From Bacillota bacterium (GTDB lineage Bacteria; Bacillota; Clostridia; Lachnospirales; Lachnospiraceae): 64,000 nt of DNA. The stretch lies in contig JAEWJZ010000025.1 in assembly GCA_023386315.1 (NCBI GenBank), forward strand, positions 119,324 to 183,323. The letters run 5' to 3'. A model generated the notes under the pieces. The model did no database searches and was not told where the DNA came from. It saw only the letters and a program-made list of their open reading frames with translations. Both the position numbers and the translations under genes were made by a program. The first letter of the stretch is position 1, and the number at the start of each line of letters is the position of its first letter. Positions 16,216 to 25,862 of the stretch are shown here, piece by piece.

Positions 16216-17496
16216 ATGGAAGTATTGATGTATCTGATTCGCAATGTGTTCAGCCAGGCAGTGTTCATCATTGGAATCGTTGTAATTATAGGAATGGCTG
16301 CGCAGAAAAAGACCTGGGACCAGATTCTGCCCAGCGTAATTAAAACAATGATTGGTTTTACCATGATAAATGTAGGCGGCCAGACTCTTGGTGTGTCACT
16401 GCTGCCTTTGCAGACAATGATCACGAAAATTTTTAATTTACCGGAAATTCCTGTTGATATAGGGGCGGCACAAAGTGAAAGTCTTTCTGGAATCGGAACT
16501 GAGATGGCACTGATCTTTGCACTGGGATTTGTTGTAAATCTTCTCCTTGCAAGATTCACCCGTTTTAAATACGTTCATTTATCCGCACACGTATCTTTTT
16601 TCTACGCAGGACTCATCGCAGCACTGCTGAAATTCGGTACGAACTTAAGCTTTGTCCCGCTGGTAGCAGTCGGTGCAGTTTTACTTGGTTCTTATATGAC
16701 ATTTTCCTGTGCTTATGTAGCTTTGTTTATGAAAGAAGTGAAAGGCGGGGAAGGATTTACCCTTGCCCATTCCAGCTCTGTGGGAATTCTTATTTCTTCC
16801 CTGCTGGCAAAAACATTTGGTAACAAAGAGCATGATCTTGAAAATATCAATGTACCGAAAAAACTGAATTTTTTAAGAGAAATGACCATATCACTTACTA
16901 TTGTCATGACCATCCTTTTTCTTGCCATCAGCCTTCTTTCAGGTCCATCCTGGGCGCTGAAAAACGTTACCGGCGGACAGGATATCCTGGTTTTCAGTTT
17001 CTTAAAAGGTTTATCCTTTGGTATGTGGATTACAGTTATTATTACTGGTGTCAGAATGATGCTTTCCGAAATTATTGCTGCATTTCATGGAATTGCCAAT
17101 AAGATCATACCTAATTCGGTTCCAGGACTGGATATACCGCTGTTATTCCCCAATTATCCCAATTCAGTGATACTCGGTTTCCTTACCAGCCTGATTGCAG
17201 GACTTTTGGGAATGATGGTTCTTGGTCTTTTGAATTATCCGGTGGTAGTATTCCCGGCACTGATTCCAACCTTCTTTACTGGTGCAGTTACTGCAATCTT
17301 CGGCAATGCCCACGGCGGACGCAGAGGGGCCATAATCGGATCTTTTGTAAATGGTCTGATTCTGATCTTCGGACAAGCCCTTTTATTACCCATGATCGGA
17401 ACTTATGCCCCGATTATGAGAATTTTAAGTGAAACAGACTATTCCTTCTACGGACCGATTTTAGGCTGGATCCTGAAGCTGTTTGGAGGAATGTAA
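16216..17496 (+). CDS. PTS system EIIC component, SgaT/UlaA family
   Basis: This 426-residue polytopic permease belongs to the ascorbate-type EIIC family. Recognisable stretches are GMAAQKKTWDQILPSVIKTMIG (family N-terminus), SFFYAGLIAAL, LAHSSSVGILISSL and FGNAHGGRRGA near the C-terminal gate. It is shorter than the second UlaA homologue at 49977 (492 residues), and the two are clearly diverged. The substrate need not be ascorbate: the downstream gene is not an ascorbate-pathway gene. It overlaps the TrpA-like gene by one base. Confidence 0.9.
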   Translation: MEVLMYLIRNVFSQAVFIIGIVVIIGMAAQKKTWDQILPSVIKTMIGFTMINVGGQTLGVSLLPLQTMITKIFNLPEIPVDIGAAQSESLSGIGTEMALIFALGFVVNLLLARFTRFKYVHLSAHVSFFYAGLIAALLKFGTNLSFVPLVAVGAVLLGSYMTFSCAYVALFMKEVKGGEGFTLAHSSSVGILISSLLAKTFGNKEHDLENINVPKKLNFLREMTISLTIVMTILFLAISLLSGPSWALKNVTGGQDILVFSFLKGLSFGMWITVIITGVRMMLSEIIAAFHGIANKIIPNSVPGLDIPLLFPNYPNSVILGFLTSLIAGLLGMMVLGLLNYPVVVFPALIPTFFTGAVTAIFGNAHGGRRGAIIGSFVNGLILIFGQALLLPMIGTYAPIMRILSETDYSFYGPILGWILKLFGGM

Positions 17497-18191
17497 TGAA
17501 ACATCTGGTTTTTTATATCCCTCTTCATTATCCGGACAGAGAACGTTTCTTTGAAATACTTCAGCTGTTGGATAAAGAAGGGGCGGGGTATGTTGAGGTG
17601 GGTATTCCTGTTTCGGATCCTTATATGGATGGGGAGATCATCCGGGAATCAAACAGGGAAATACTGAAGCTGAATCTGACTGGGGAAGACATTATAGCTT
17701 CGTTAAAGGAAATTCGCAGCCGTTTTCATTTTAAAATTGTTATAATGACGTATCAGGAAGGTGTGGAACGTTTCGGTCTTACTCACATTCCCAATGAATT
17801 ATATGACGGTTTTATCTGTGTCAATGGTGATTATCCCTCGGATATGCTCCATGATCCAATCAAAGTACTGAATCAGTCAAAAAGTAATGATGAACTTAAA
17901 CAGGCATTAGAACACAATCACCTGTTTGCCTATGTGGTATCGGGAGAAGGAAAAACAGGTTCTTTTGATAAGCTTCCCGAACAGTATGTAGAAGTTATAA
18001 AAAGAGTGAAAACCTTAACTTCCATTCCTGCATTTGTAGGTTTTGGTATCAAATCAGCCGATGATGTGAAAACGGTAATGAAAAATGGCGCAGATGGCGC
18101 CATAATAGGAACTGAATTTATCCGCCGTTATAAACAGGGAGGATTTGAAACGCTGAAAAGCTACATAGGTGAACTAAAAAGAGAGCATTAA
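17496..18191 (+). CDS. Orphan tryptophan synthase alpha-like TIM-barrel lyase
   Basis: This 231-residue protein is clearly of the TrpA fold. VEVGIPVSDPYMDG holds Glu34 and Asp45, which correspond in spacing to the catalytic Glu49 and Asp60 of TrpA. FAYVVSGEGKTG matches the TrpA YxxSxxGxTG segment. FVGFGIKSADDV and GADGAIIGTEF match the phosphate-binding loops. It is about 35 residues shorter than usual TrpA. There is no trpB or other trp gene nearby; instead it is translationally linked to an ascorbate-type PTS. I infer a retro-aldol cleavage of a PTS-imported phosphosugar or related phosphate, giving glyceraldehyde 3-phosphate. The substrate is unknown. Confidence 0.75.
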   Translation: MKHLVFYIPLHYPDRERFFEILQLLDKEGAGYVEVGIPVSDPYMDGEIIRESNREILKLNLTGEDIIASLKEIRSRFHFKIVIMTYQEGVERFGLTHIPNELYDGFICVNGDYPSDMLHDPIKVLNQSKSNDELKQALEHNHLFAYVVSGEGKTGSFDKLPEQYVEVIKRVKTLTSIPAFVGFGIKSADDVKTVMKNGADGAIIGTEFIRRYKQGGFETLKSYIGELKREH

Positions 18192-18215
18192 AACAGGGGA
18201 GTTTTAATAGAAGCG

Positions 18216-18256
18216 GCAGAAGCCTGACTTATTTCAAGGTCAGGCTTCTGCTTTTT
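18216..18256. terminator. Bidirectional terminator
   Basis: Perfect 13-bp stem GCAGAAGCCTGAC/GTCAGGCTTCTGC with a 10-base loop, then CTTTTT on the plus strand. It separates the PTS operon from the convergent AraC gene, whose stop codon touches the T tract. Confidence 0.9.
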
Positions 18257-19481
18257 AACGTCTCTTTTTTCCGGTATGGATAAACTCCTTTACACCATAA
18301 CAGTCCCTGTACTGCTTTAACGTCATGCCAGTCACTTCCTTAAACTGCTTTCCCAAGTGACTTTGAGAAGAAAAACCCAGGTAGGCCGATATTTCGATAT
18401 AATGATATTTGGAATATATTAAGAGATTTTCAGCCAGCTTTATTTTTTCATTTCTGATGTAGTCTGTAATAGAAATCCCTTCCCATTTTTTAAACAAATC
18501 AGAAAGATAGTTGGGGTTCATCTGAAGTTCCCGGGCCATATTTCCTATATTGATTTTCTCGTGAAGATGGGAAAAGATATAATCCTTGCATTCCTCAATG
18601 CGGGAATTTTTTTCTCTGCTTTGGCTCCCTTTTAGCTGTTCCTTTACCTCCTGTACCAGTCTGGCATATTCATATTCTGCGCTGTTTTTAATATGGGTGA
18701 GGGTGGCGATATCATTGGATTCTTCTATTTTCATAATAAATATGTCGCTGAGGGAGAATGAAATTTCCGGGTTAACGCCTCCCCGTATGGCAGCCCGGCT
18801 TGCCAGTGTAATAACGACGATACATACATTTTTAAAGCTTCTCAGCCGGTCTTTTGCCAATATGCCCAGCTGCCCGGTATAATCCTCCGCCCAGCTTTGC
18901 TCCAGCTGTCTGATATCCCCGTTTTCAATGCTGGAGAATTCCCGTACCTCCTGGTCATAAGGGTTGTGTTTTTTTCCGTTTTCATGGTTTTCAAAGATAA
19001 GTTCTGAGAAATTCTTCTGTATCTGCTCCTGAGCTAAGGAATCCACGCAGTTTTGCTTAATGATATCACCGGCCGTGAGCATTTCTTCATGAAACAGGTT
19101 ATAGATGAGGAGGATATCACGCAGAAAATCATCAAAATCGCAGATACTGAGACCCTCCAGCCAATTGTAGTCAACATCAATGCCATCAATCACATGATTG
19201 ATCTTTACCTGTGAATGAAACCCCACAGGACCAATCACGTAAATAATGTCTTCAGCAGGAACTGCTGCGTATATGATATTTCCATTAACAGTAGTAAGGG
19301 ATGGAAACGAACCCCCAGGAATCTCAAGTACAGCGTCTCTGACTTCTTCACTGGAAAAAGGAAGATCAAAAAAGTCTTTGCATGCGCAAAAAGACTCCAC
19401 CAATTTTTTATCCCTGGCAAAGGATTTTACAAAAGTATGAAGATCGTAGGAAATATGTTTCATGAAATAATTCGTAATCAT
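18255..19481 (-). CDS. AraC-family transcriptional regulator (long N-terminal sensor domain)
   Basis: This is a 408-residue regulator. The last 100 residues carry the two AraC helix-turn-helix motifs (IGNMARELQMNPNYLSDLFK and IEISAYLGFSSQSHLGKQFK, followed by TGMTLKQYRDCYG). The long N-terminal part (about 300 residues) is not a simple cupin and may be a PAS/GAF-like sensor. It is divergent from the GH5-GPH-GH42-GH43 operon with a 113-base gap, so it is the obvious candidate activator of that operon. Confidence 0.88.
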   Translation of the reverse strand: MITNYFMKHISYDLHTFVKSFARDKKLVESFCACKDFFDLPFSSEEVRDAVLEIPGGSFPSLTTVNGNIIYAAVPAEDIIYVIGPVGFHSQVKINHVIDGIDVDYNWLEGLSICDFDDFLRDILLIYNLFHEEMLTAGDIIKQNCVDSLAQEQIQKNFSELIFENHENGKKHNPYDQEVREFSSIENGDIRQLEQSWAEDYTGQLGILAKDRLRSFKNVCIVVITLASRAAIRGGVNPEISFSLSDIFIMKIEESNDIATLTHIKNSAEYEYARLVQEVKEQLKGSQSREKNSRIEECKDYIFSHLHEKINIGNMARELQMNPNYLSDLFKKWEGISITDYIRNEKIKLAENLLIYSKYHYIEISAYLGFSSQSHLGKQFKEVTGMTLKQYRDCYGVKEFIHTGKKRR

Positions 19482-19594
19482 ACAAATCCCTCCATCTAAG
19501 AAACGTGATAAAAAACTGTATATATTGATATAAGAACAGTATAACTTAATTTAAAATGAATTCAACTGAAAAATGATAAAAAAGGAGATTTGTG

Positions 19595-20764
19595 ATGAAA
19601 GTAAACGGCGTAAACCTGGGAAACTGGCTGGTGCTGGAAAAATGGATGAGCCCCGGATTGTTTGAAGGAACGGATGCAGAGGATGAATACTGGCTCCCCC
19701 ACAGTTTAACAAAAGAAGTCTATGAAGCCAGAATTAAAATACATCGCAGTGAGTATATTTCCGAACGGGATTTCGTAACCATTAAATCCTGGGGCATGGA
19801 TACTGTCCGTATTCCGGTTCCGTATTTTATCTTTGGGGACAGAGAGCCGTTTCTGGGTTGTATCAATGAACTTGACAAGGCATTTAACTGGGCTGAAAAA
19901 TATGGTCTTCAGATTCTTATTGATTTACATACTGCGCCGGAAGGCCAGAACGGATTCGATAACGGAGGAATCAGCGGTGTATGCAAATGGGCGCAGTATC
20001 CACAGGAGGTGGAGTTCGTACTGACTGTTTTGGAACGTCTGGCCAAACGATACGGAACAAGAAGAGGGCTGTGGGGAATTGAGGTTCTTAATGAGCCGGC
20101 TACGGAAGCAATCTGGGAGTTTATGAACGTGCAGAAGAGGTATCCTCCGAAAGATGAGGCAATGGGCAGCGGCAGCTGTGGAATTCCCCTTCCGTTTATC
20201 AGACAGTTTTACCGGGAGGCATACAAAAGAATCAGAGCCTGTATGCCGGAAGAAAAGTATGTGGTTTTCCACGATGCATTTGACTTATCAGGCTGGAAAG
20301 AATTCTTCGAAAAAGAAAAGTTTCAAAACATTGTTCTGGACACTCACCAGTATCTGATGATGGCAGAAATGATGGGGTGCGGTCAGAATCGAAAGGATTA
20401 CTTAGATTACATTCAGACCCATTTTGCAAAAGAGATAGAGGAAGCACAGGCATATGTCCCTGTGGTGTGCGGCGAATGGTGTCTCTTTAATTCCCTGGCA
20501 TGTGGCTGGGATACAAAAGGGGGACAAACGGTACTAAACGGTTTAGACGGTTCTGTTAAGGAACTGAAATCTGCAGAAGAGAAAAAAGAAATATATCAGG
20601 CCGTGGCAAAGGCTCAGCTGGAAGCCTGGAATAAGGGCTCCGGCCATTTTTACTGGAGCTATAAGCTATTAACGGATACGGTCAATACCAGCGGATGGAG
20701 CGGATGGGACAGCTGGGATTTGGGAAGATGTGTGGATTTTGGCTGGTTTCCTGTAGAAAAGTAA
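19595..20764 (+). CDS. GH5 glycosidase, exo-beta-1,3-glucanase-like
   Basis: This 389-residue enzyme lacks a signal peptide, so it acts inside the cell. MKVNGVNLGNWLVLEKWMSP is the typical N-terminus of the yeast-Exg1-like GH5 group. The acid/base is Glu167 in VLNEP and the nucleophile Glu294 in VCGEWCLF. The ATG at 19595 is preferred to the adjacent GTG at 19592, with AAAGGAG upstream. It begins a four-gene operon with a GPH symporter, GH42 and GH43, suggesting hydrolysis of imported beta-linked oligosaccharides. The beta-1,3-glucosidase activity is inferred from the subfamily-like motif and is not certain. Confidence 0.87.
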   Translation: MKVNGVNLGNWLVLEKWMSPGLFEGTDAEDEYWLPHSLTKEVYEARIKIHRSEYISERDFVTIKSWGMDTVRIPVPYFIFGDREPFLGCINELDKAFNWAEKYGLQILIDLHTAPEGQNGFDNGGISGVCKWAQYPQEVEFVLTVLERLAKRYGTRRGLWGIEVLNEPATEAIWEFMNVQKRYPPKDEAMGSGSCGIPLPFIRQFYREAYKRIRACMPEEKYVVFHDAFDLSGWKEFFEKEKFQNIVLDTHQYLMMAEMMGCGQNRKDYLDYIQTHFAKEIEEAQAYVPVVCGEWCLFNSLACGWDTKGGQTVLNGLDGSVKELKSAEEKKEIYQAVAKAQLEAWNKGSGHFYWSYKLLTDTVNTSGWSGWDSWDLGRCVDFGWFPVEK

Positions 20765-20791
20765 AATATAATTCAGAAAAGAGGAGAAGAT

Positions 20792-22177
20792 ATGAAACAG
20801 ACAAATGGGAATGGAAGGCTTTCTTTCGTCGAGCGTTTTGGATACGGTATGGGCGATTACGCAGGAAATCTGGTATATTCTGCAATCAGCGCATTTTTGC
20901 TGGTTTACTATACCAATGTAGTAGGGGCAAGTCCGGCTGCGGCAGCAGGAATTATTGCTGTATCCAAGTTTTTTGATGGAATTTCAGATCTGGTTATGGG
21001 ATACATTGTAGACCATACCAGCAGCAAGTGGGGAAAGGCCCGTCCGTGGCTTGCCAGACTGTGCGTGCCTCTTGCAGTCTGCACAGTGCTGATGTTTACA
21101 GTGCCTCAAAGTATGGAGGGAAAGGCTCAGCTGGTATACATGTTCCTGACTTACAATCTGGTTTCCACCATTTTCTATACAGGAATTAACATCCCGTATG
21201 CGACCATGCACGGCCTGATGACGACCAATCAGTATGAGAGAGGACTACTGGGAAATTTCCGAAATCTTCTGGCAACTGCGGGTACGATGACCATTAATAC
21301 AGTAGTCTTAAAAATGACCGGATACTTTGGCGGAGGCGACAAGTACAGCCAGAGAGGCTGGACTATTACCATGATCATTCTGATGATCGTATTTATTATT
21401 ATCAATCTTTTTACATTTGCAGTATGCAAAGAACGTGTGGTGGATGAAAAATCAGAAGGAAATAAAGAACTTAAAGTATCCTTTGCTAAGGGCATAAGAG
21501 GATTATTGGTGAATAAATACTGGATTCTGCTTGTAATTGCAATCTTTTCCCTGTATTTTATGATGTCCTGTTTCTTCGGATCTGCGGTCTACTTTGCACA
21601 GTACCGATTGGGAGATGCCAACTATTTCACCCCAGTTTCCAACTTCCTGTCCATTTCTCAGATCATAACCTTATTCATTACGCCATTTCTAATGAAGAAG
21701 TTTACAAAGAAACAGCTGATGCTTACAGGTCTTACGGTTGCTGCACTGGGATTTGCTCTTACCGGAGTGTCCTATAACCTTACCTTTATCAGTGCCATGT
21801 CAGTGATCAAAGGAATCGGTTTTGGTTTATCCGGAGCGTGTATGTTCGGGCTTTTACAGGATGCCATTACATACGGGGAGTGGTATAACGGATATGGCAC
21901 TGCAGGCATGGGAAATGCGGCATCTTCCTTCTGTATGAAAGTTGGTTCCGGGATCGGAACAGCAGCACTTGGCTGGATACTGGCAGCAGGCGGTTTTCAT
22001 GCAGACAAGGCAGTGCAGAGTGCCTCATCTTTGGCGGCAATTGATTGGGCATTTATCTGGATTCCGGCTCTTACCATGGGAATTGGAGTTGCCTGTCTTT
22101 TATTATTTGATCTGGATAAAAAATATGATAAGATACTTTCAGATTTGTCAACAGGAAAACACAGATTGGAGAACTGA
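20792..22177 (+). CDS. GPH-family sugar:cation symporter (MelB/XynP type)
   Basis: This is a 461-residue, roughly twelve-TM transporter of the glycoside-pentoside-hexuronide family. Signature stretches are ERFGYGMGDYAGNLVY, FFDGISDLVMGYIVDHT and SSKWGKARPWLARL. It is the uptake protein for the glycosides cleaved by the surrounding GH5, GH42 and GH43 enzymes. Its stop overlaps the GH42 start by one base. Confidence 0.92.
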   Translation: MKQTNGNGRLSFVERFGYGMGDYAGNLVYSAISAFLLVYYTNVVGASPAAAAGIIAVSKFFDGISDLVMGYIVDHTSSKWGKARPWLARLCVPLAVCTVLMFTVPQSMEGKAQLVYMFLTYNLVSTIFYTGINIPYATMHGLMTTNQYERGLLGNFRNLLATAGTMTINTVVLKMTGYFGGGDKYSQRGWTITMIILMIVFIIINLFTFAVCKERVVDEKSEGNKELKVSFAKGIRGLLVNKYWILLVIAIFSLYFMMSCFFGSAVYFAQYRLGDANYFTPVSNFLSISQIITLFITPFLMKKFTKKQLMLTGLTVAALGFALTGVSYNLTFISAMSVIKGIGFGLSGACMFGLLQDAITYGEWYNGYGTAGMGNAASSFCMKVGSGIGTAALGWILAAGGFHADKAVQSASSLAAIDWAFIWIPALTMGIGVACLLLFDLDKKYDKILSDLSTGKHRLEN

Positions 22178-24201
22178 TGAAAGATAACACTGGATATCAA
22201 AGAAAAAGTCTTTTGTTTGGAACTGCGTATTATCCCGAATATATGCCTTATGACAGGGTGGAAACAGACTTGTCCATGATGTGTGAGGCAGGGATGAACG
22301 TGGTCCGGATTGCGGAATCCACATGGAGTACTCTGGAGCCTTCCGATGGAATTTATGATTTCAGCTTCATTGATCAGGTCCTTGAAGAGGCTGGGAAGAG
22401 GGGGATGGAGGTAATAATCGGTACGCCCACATACGCCATTCCCAGCTGGCTGGAAAAAAAAGATAAGAATATAATGGTAAAGACGAAAGCCGGGCAGGCT
22501 GTCTATGGACGAAGGCAGATCATGGATCTTATGAATCCTGCCTACCGCTTTTACGGAGAACGGGTGATCCGCAGACTGTTAGAACACACCGCGGGGCATC
22601 CATGCGTCACCGGCTTTCAGATCGACAACGAAACAAAGCATTACGGTACCTCTTCAGAGCTGGTGCAAAAGCTGTTTTTGGAATATCTGCAGCAGAAAGT
22701 TGTAACAACTGACCGGTTAAATGAAACCTTCGGCCTTGCCTACTGGAGTAATTCCATTCATGACTGGAGTGATTTTCCAGATATGAATGGCTGTATCAAT
22801 GCAGGCCTCTCCTGTGAGTTTGAACGTTTTCAGAGAAGTCTTGCAGCTGAATTTCTCTTATGGCAGTCAGAAATAGTAAGGGAATATAAAAGAGAAGATC
22901 AGTTCATTACCCACAATTTTGATTTCCAGTGGAAAAAATTCGGTGCAGATATTGCCCAGGATGGATATTCCTATGGCGTTCAGCCGGATATCGACCACTA
23001 CGAAGCTGCAAAAGCAGTGACGATAGCAGGTACCGATATTTATCATCACACGCAGGATCAGCTTACCGGAGCGGAGATCGCTTTTTGCGGAGATTCCATA
23101 CGCTCTTTAAAAGAAAGAAACTATCTGGTACTGGAATGTCAGGCCCAGGCATTTAAATACTGGACACCTTATCCCGGACAGTTAAAGCTCCATGCTTACA
23201 GCCATCTGGCAAGCGGAGCAGACGGAATCATGTATTGGAACTGGCATTCCATTCACAATGGATACGAAACCTACTGGAAAGGACTTCTAAGCCATGATCT
23301 GTCAGTGAATCCGGCATATGAAGAAGCCTGTCAGATCGGAGACCAGTGGCAAAAGACGGGTAAAAATCTTCTGAATCTGAGAAAAGACAATAAGATTGCG
23401 CTGGTAGTTGACAATCAGTCCCTTCATGCACTGGAGTGGTTCCCCATAGACCGGGATTTAAGCTATAATGACGTAGTGAGATGGATGTATGACAGTCTCT
23501 ATGAGTTAAATATGGAATGTGATGTAGTGGATATCAATGGTCTGGATCCGTTTAAATACCAGATGATTGTGACTCCTGCTCTGTACAGCATTACGGAAGA
23601 TAAATTAAAGCAGTTAAAAGCATTTGTTTCAAATGGAGGAGTTTTGGTAAGTACCTTTAAATCCTTTGTTTCCAATGAATATTTAAGTGTTTATCCGGAT
23701 ACACAGCCTCATCTGCTTCATGAATGCTTCAAAGTTCACTACAATCAGTTCACGGATCCGGGAACAGCGAAAATCAAAGGACAGCCGGTTCAGTATTTTG
23801 CCGAACTGCTTATAACAGACGGCGCCGGAGCGCTTGCGACTTATGAGCATAAATACTGGGGAAACTATGCGGGAATTACCCGATCGGATTATGAAAAAGG
23901 CAGCACCTATTATATTGGCTGTTATACAGACAAGAAGATCGTGAAAGAGATTTTAACAATGGCTGCAAAGGACGCAGGTCTTACCGATTGTATACCAGAT
24001 GTCTGCTTCCCGGTGATCATCCGCAGCGGGGTCAATCAGGATAATAAAAAGCTTCATTATGTACTTCATTATTCAGAAGAGGAAACGGCCTTTGTCTGCC
24101 CGTATGACCGGGTAAATAACCTGTTGGACGGAATGAACTATAAGAAGGGAGACAGGATTCCCTTAAAAGACTGGGATACTGTCATATTGGAGGAAGAATG
24201 A
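22177..24201 (+). CDS. GH42 beta-galactosidase
   Basis: This 674-residue cytosolic glycosidase has LFGTAYYPEYMPYDRVETDL at the N-terminus, the acid/base Glu152 in GFQIDNETKHYG and the probable nucleophile Glu320 in NYLVLECQAQAF. The trimerisation-like middle domain (about 400-600) follows. Length is normal for GH42. Some GH42 enzymes prefer beta-galactosides of plant arabinogalactan or alpha-L-arabinopyranosides, which would fit the neighbours. It is translationally coupled to the symporter before it and the GH43 after it. Confidence 0.92.
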   Translation: MKDNTGYQRKSLLFGTAYYPEYMPYDRVETDLSMMCEAGMNVVRIAESTWSTLEPSDGIYDFSFIDQVLEEAGKRGMEVIIGTPTYAIPSWLEKKDKNIMVKTKAGQAVYGRRQIMDLMNPAYRFYGERVIRRLLEHTAGHPCVTGFQIDNETKHYGTSSELVQKLFLEYLQQKVVTTDRLNETFGLAYWSNSIHDWSDFPDMNGCINAGLSCEFERFQRSLAAEFLLWQSEIVREYKREDQFITHNFDFQWKKFGADIAQDGYSYGVQPDIDHYEAAKAVTIAGTDIYHHTQDQLTGAEIAFCGDSIRSLKERNYLVLECQAQAFKYWTPYPGQLKLHAYSHLASGADGIMYWNWHSIHNGYETYWKGLLSHDLSVNPAYEEACQIGDQWQKTGKNLLNLRKDNKIALVVDNQSLHALEWFPIDRDLSYNDVVRWMYDSLYELNMECDVVDINGLDPFKYQMIVTPALYSITEDKLKQLKAFVSNGGVLVSTFKSFVSNEYLSVYPDTQPHLLHECFKVHYNQFTDPGTAKIKGQPVQYFAELLITDGAGALATYEHKYWGNYAGITRSDYEKGSTYYIGCYTDKKIVKEILTMAAKDAGLTDCIPDVCFPVIIRSGVNQDNKKLHYVLHYSEEETAFVCPYDRVNNLLDGMNYKKGDRIPLKDWDTVILEEE

Positions 24202-25862
24202 TGAGCGAACACGATAAAATGATAAAGAACCCCATTCTGCCTGGTTTTAATCCCGATCCATGCATTTGCAGAAAAGGTGATGATTATTATCTGGCAGTAT
24301 CAACCTTTGAATGGTTTCCCGGAATTCCCATATACCATTCGAAGGATTTAAAAAACTGGGAATTGTACACCCATGTCCTGACAGATGATGAAAAAGTTGA
24401 CTTAAAGAAGCTTCCTTCTGCAAAAGGAATCTGGGCCCCATGCCTCACATACTGCGAAGAGGAAGATATGTTTTATGTGATCTACGGAGTCATGAATTCC
24501 ATGAACGCCCGGTATTTTGATGTAAACAATTATCTGATTACTGCCAGGGATATCAAAGGACCCTGGAGTGAGCCGGTATATCTTCATTCTTCCGGATTTG
24601 ATGCCTCCATCATCCATGATAACGGGAAAAAATATATCGTATCTCTGGAATGGGAGACCAGAGAAGGCTATGAAAAGCCCGGTGCAATCTGTATGGTGGA
24701 ATACGATCCGGAAAAAAAGGAGATTATCGGTTATCCCAAACGCATCTGGAACGGCGGAACCGACAGGGGCTGTATTGAAGCGCCCCATTTATACAGACGT
24801 GGGGATTATTATTATATCATGTGCGCAGAAGGCGGAACCGGCTATAATCACTGCGTAACTATGGGAAGATCCAAAGAAATCTGGGGACCATATGCGGCAG
24901 ATCCAAAGAATCCCATCGTAACCTCAGTTCCGGGGGATTCTAATGAGCGTCATGATCCGGACCATTTAAAACCCAGATATTATAATCCGGATTCCCTTCT
25001 TCAGAAATCCGGTCATGGCAGTATGGTGGATACACAGAATGGGGAAACCTATCTGGTACATTTATGTGCCCGCCCCTTTGTACCGGAGCTGCGCTGCACT
25101 CTTGGAAGAGAAACGGCCATTCAGAAAATGATATGGACAGACGATCATTGGCTGCGTATGGCCAGCGGGGGGAATTTAGCAGAAGTTCTGGTTGAAGCAA
25201 GTGATTTGCCTGAAGTACCGGTGAAGCAAGTCCCTGATTTTGATGATTTTAATGAAGAAGAGCTGGGTCTGCAGTATTACGCGCCCAGAATCATGCCCCA
25301 GCGCTTTGCTGATTTAACAACCCGTCCCGGCTATGTACGGATTCGTGGTCAGGAATCACGGACTTCCTTAAATCAGGTGAGCATCCTGGCAAGAAAGCTG
25401 ACCTCTGTCTATGTGACAGTGACCACAAAGATGGAATTTATTCCGGAGGTTCACCAGCACAGTGCCGGACTGATTTTATATTATGACAACATGAATTATA
25501 TTAATTTGAGAAAATATTACAGCGAAACTCTGGGACAGAGTGCGCTTTCCATTATCCATCTGGAGAACGGGGAGAAGACCGAATTTTTAAATACCAGGAT
25601 ACCGGTAAGGAATGATCCTGTTTATCTGAGGCTTACAATTGAAGGCCGGCAGTCCTGGTTCTCCTGGTGTTTTGACGGAGTGAATTACCAGAAAATCGGA
25701 CGGGTCTTTGACACCACCAGATTTTCTGATGAATACTGCAGGTACGGGGAATTTACCGGTACTATGGTTGGCATTACCTGTGCAGACAGAGTAAAGCACA
25801 GTCACTATGCAGACTTTGACTTTTTTGAATATTGTGCGGATGAGGACAGAGCAGTTAATTAG
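24198..25862 (+). CDS. GH43 beta-xylosidase/alpha-L-arabinofuranosidase
   Basis: This 554-residue enzyme is of the two-domain GH43 type. The five-bladed propeller domain starts with ILPGFNPDPCICRKGDDYY (the catalytic base Asp lies in the NPDP motif). It has SSGFDASIIHD for the pKa-modulating Asp and GCIEAPHLY for the general acid Glu. A C-terminal beta-sandwich follows from about residue 340. No signal peptide is present. It overlaps the GH42 stop by four bases. The closest general type is the bacterial beta-xylosidase group, but arabinofuranosidase activity is equally possible. Confidence 0.92.
   Translation: MMSEHDKMIKNPILPGFNPDPCICRKGDDYYLAVSTFEWFPGIPIYHSKDLKNWELYTHVLTDDEKVDLKKLPSAKGIWAPCLTYCEEEDMFYVIYGVMNSMNARYFDVNNYLITARDIKGPWSEPVYLHSSGFDASIIHDNGKKYIVSLEWETREGYEKPGAICMVEYDPEKKEIIGYPKRIWNGGTDRGCIEAPHLYRRGDYYYIMCAEGGTGYNHCVTMGRSKEIWGPYAADPKNPIVTSVPGDSNERHDPDHLKPRYYNPDSLLQKSGHGSMVDTQNGETYLVHLCARPFVPELRCTLGRETAIQKMIWTDDHWLRMASGGNLAEVLVEASDLPEVPVKQVPDFDDFNEEELGLQYYAPRIMPQRFADLTTRPGYVRIRGQESRTSLNQVSILARKLTSVYVTVTTKMEFIPEVHQHSAGLILYYDNMNYINLRKYYSETLGQSALSIIHLENGEKTEFLNTRIPVRNDPVYLRLTIEGRQSWFSWCFDGVNYQKIGRVFDTTRFSDEYCRYGEFTGTMVGITCADRVKHSHYADFDFFEYCADEDRAVN

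Noticed and set aside
17496..18191. Missing ulaD homologue for the ascorbate pathway
   Set aside because: The fold is TrpA-like with TrpA catalytic residues, and the DxKxxD motif of UlaD is absent.
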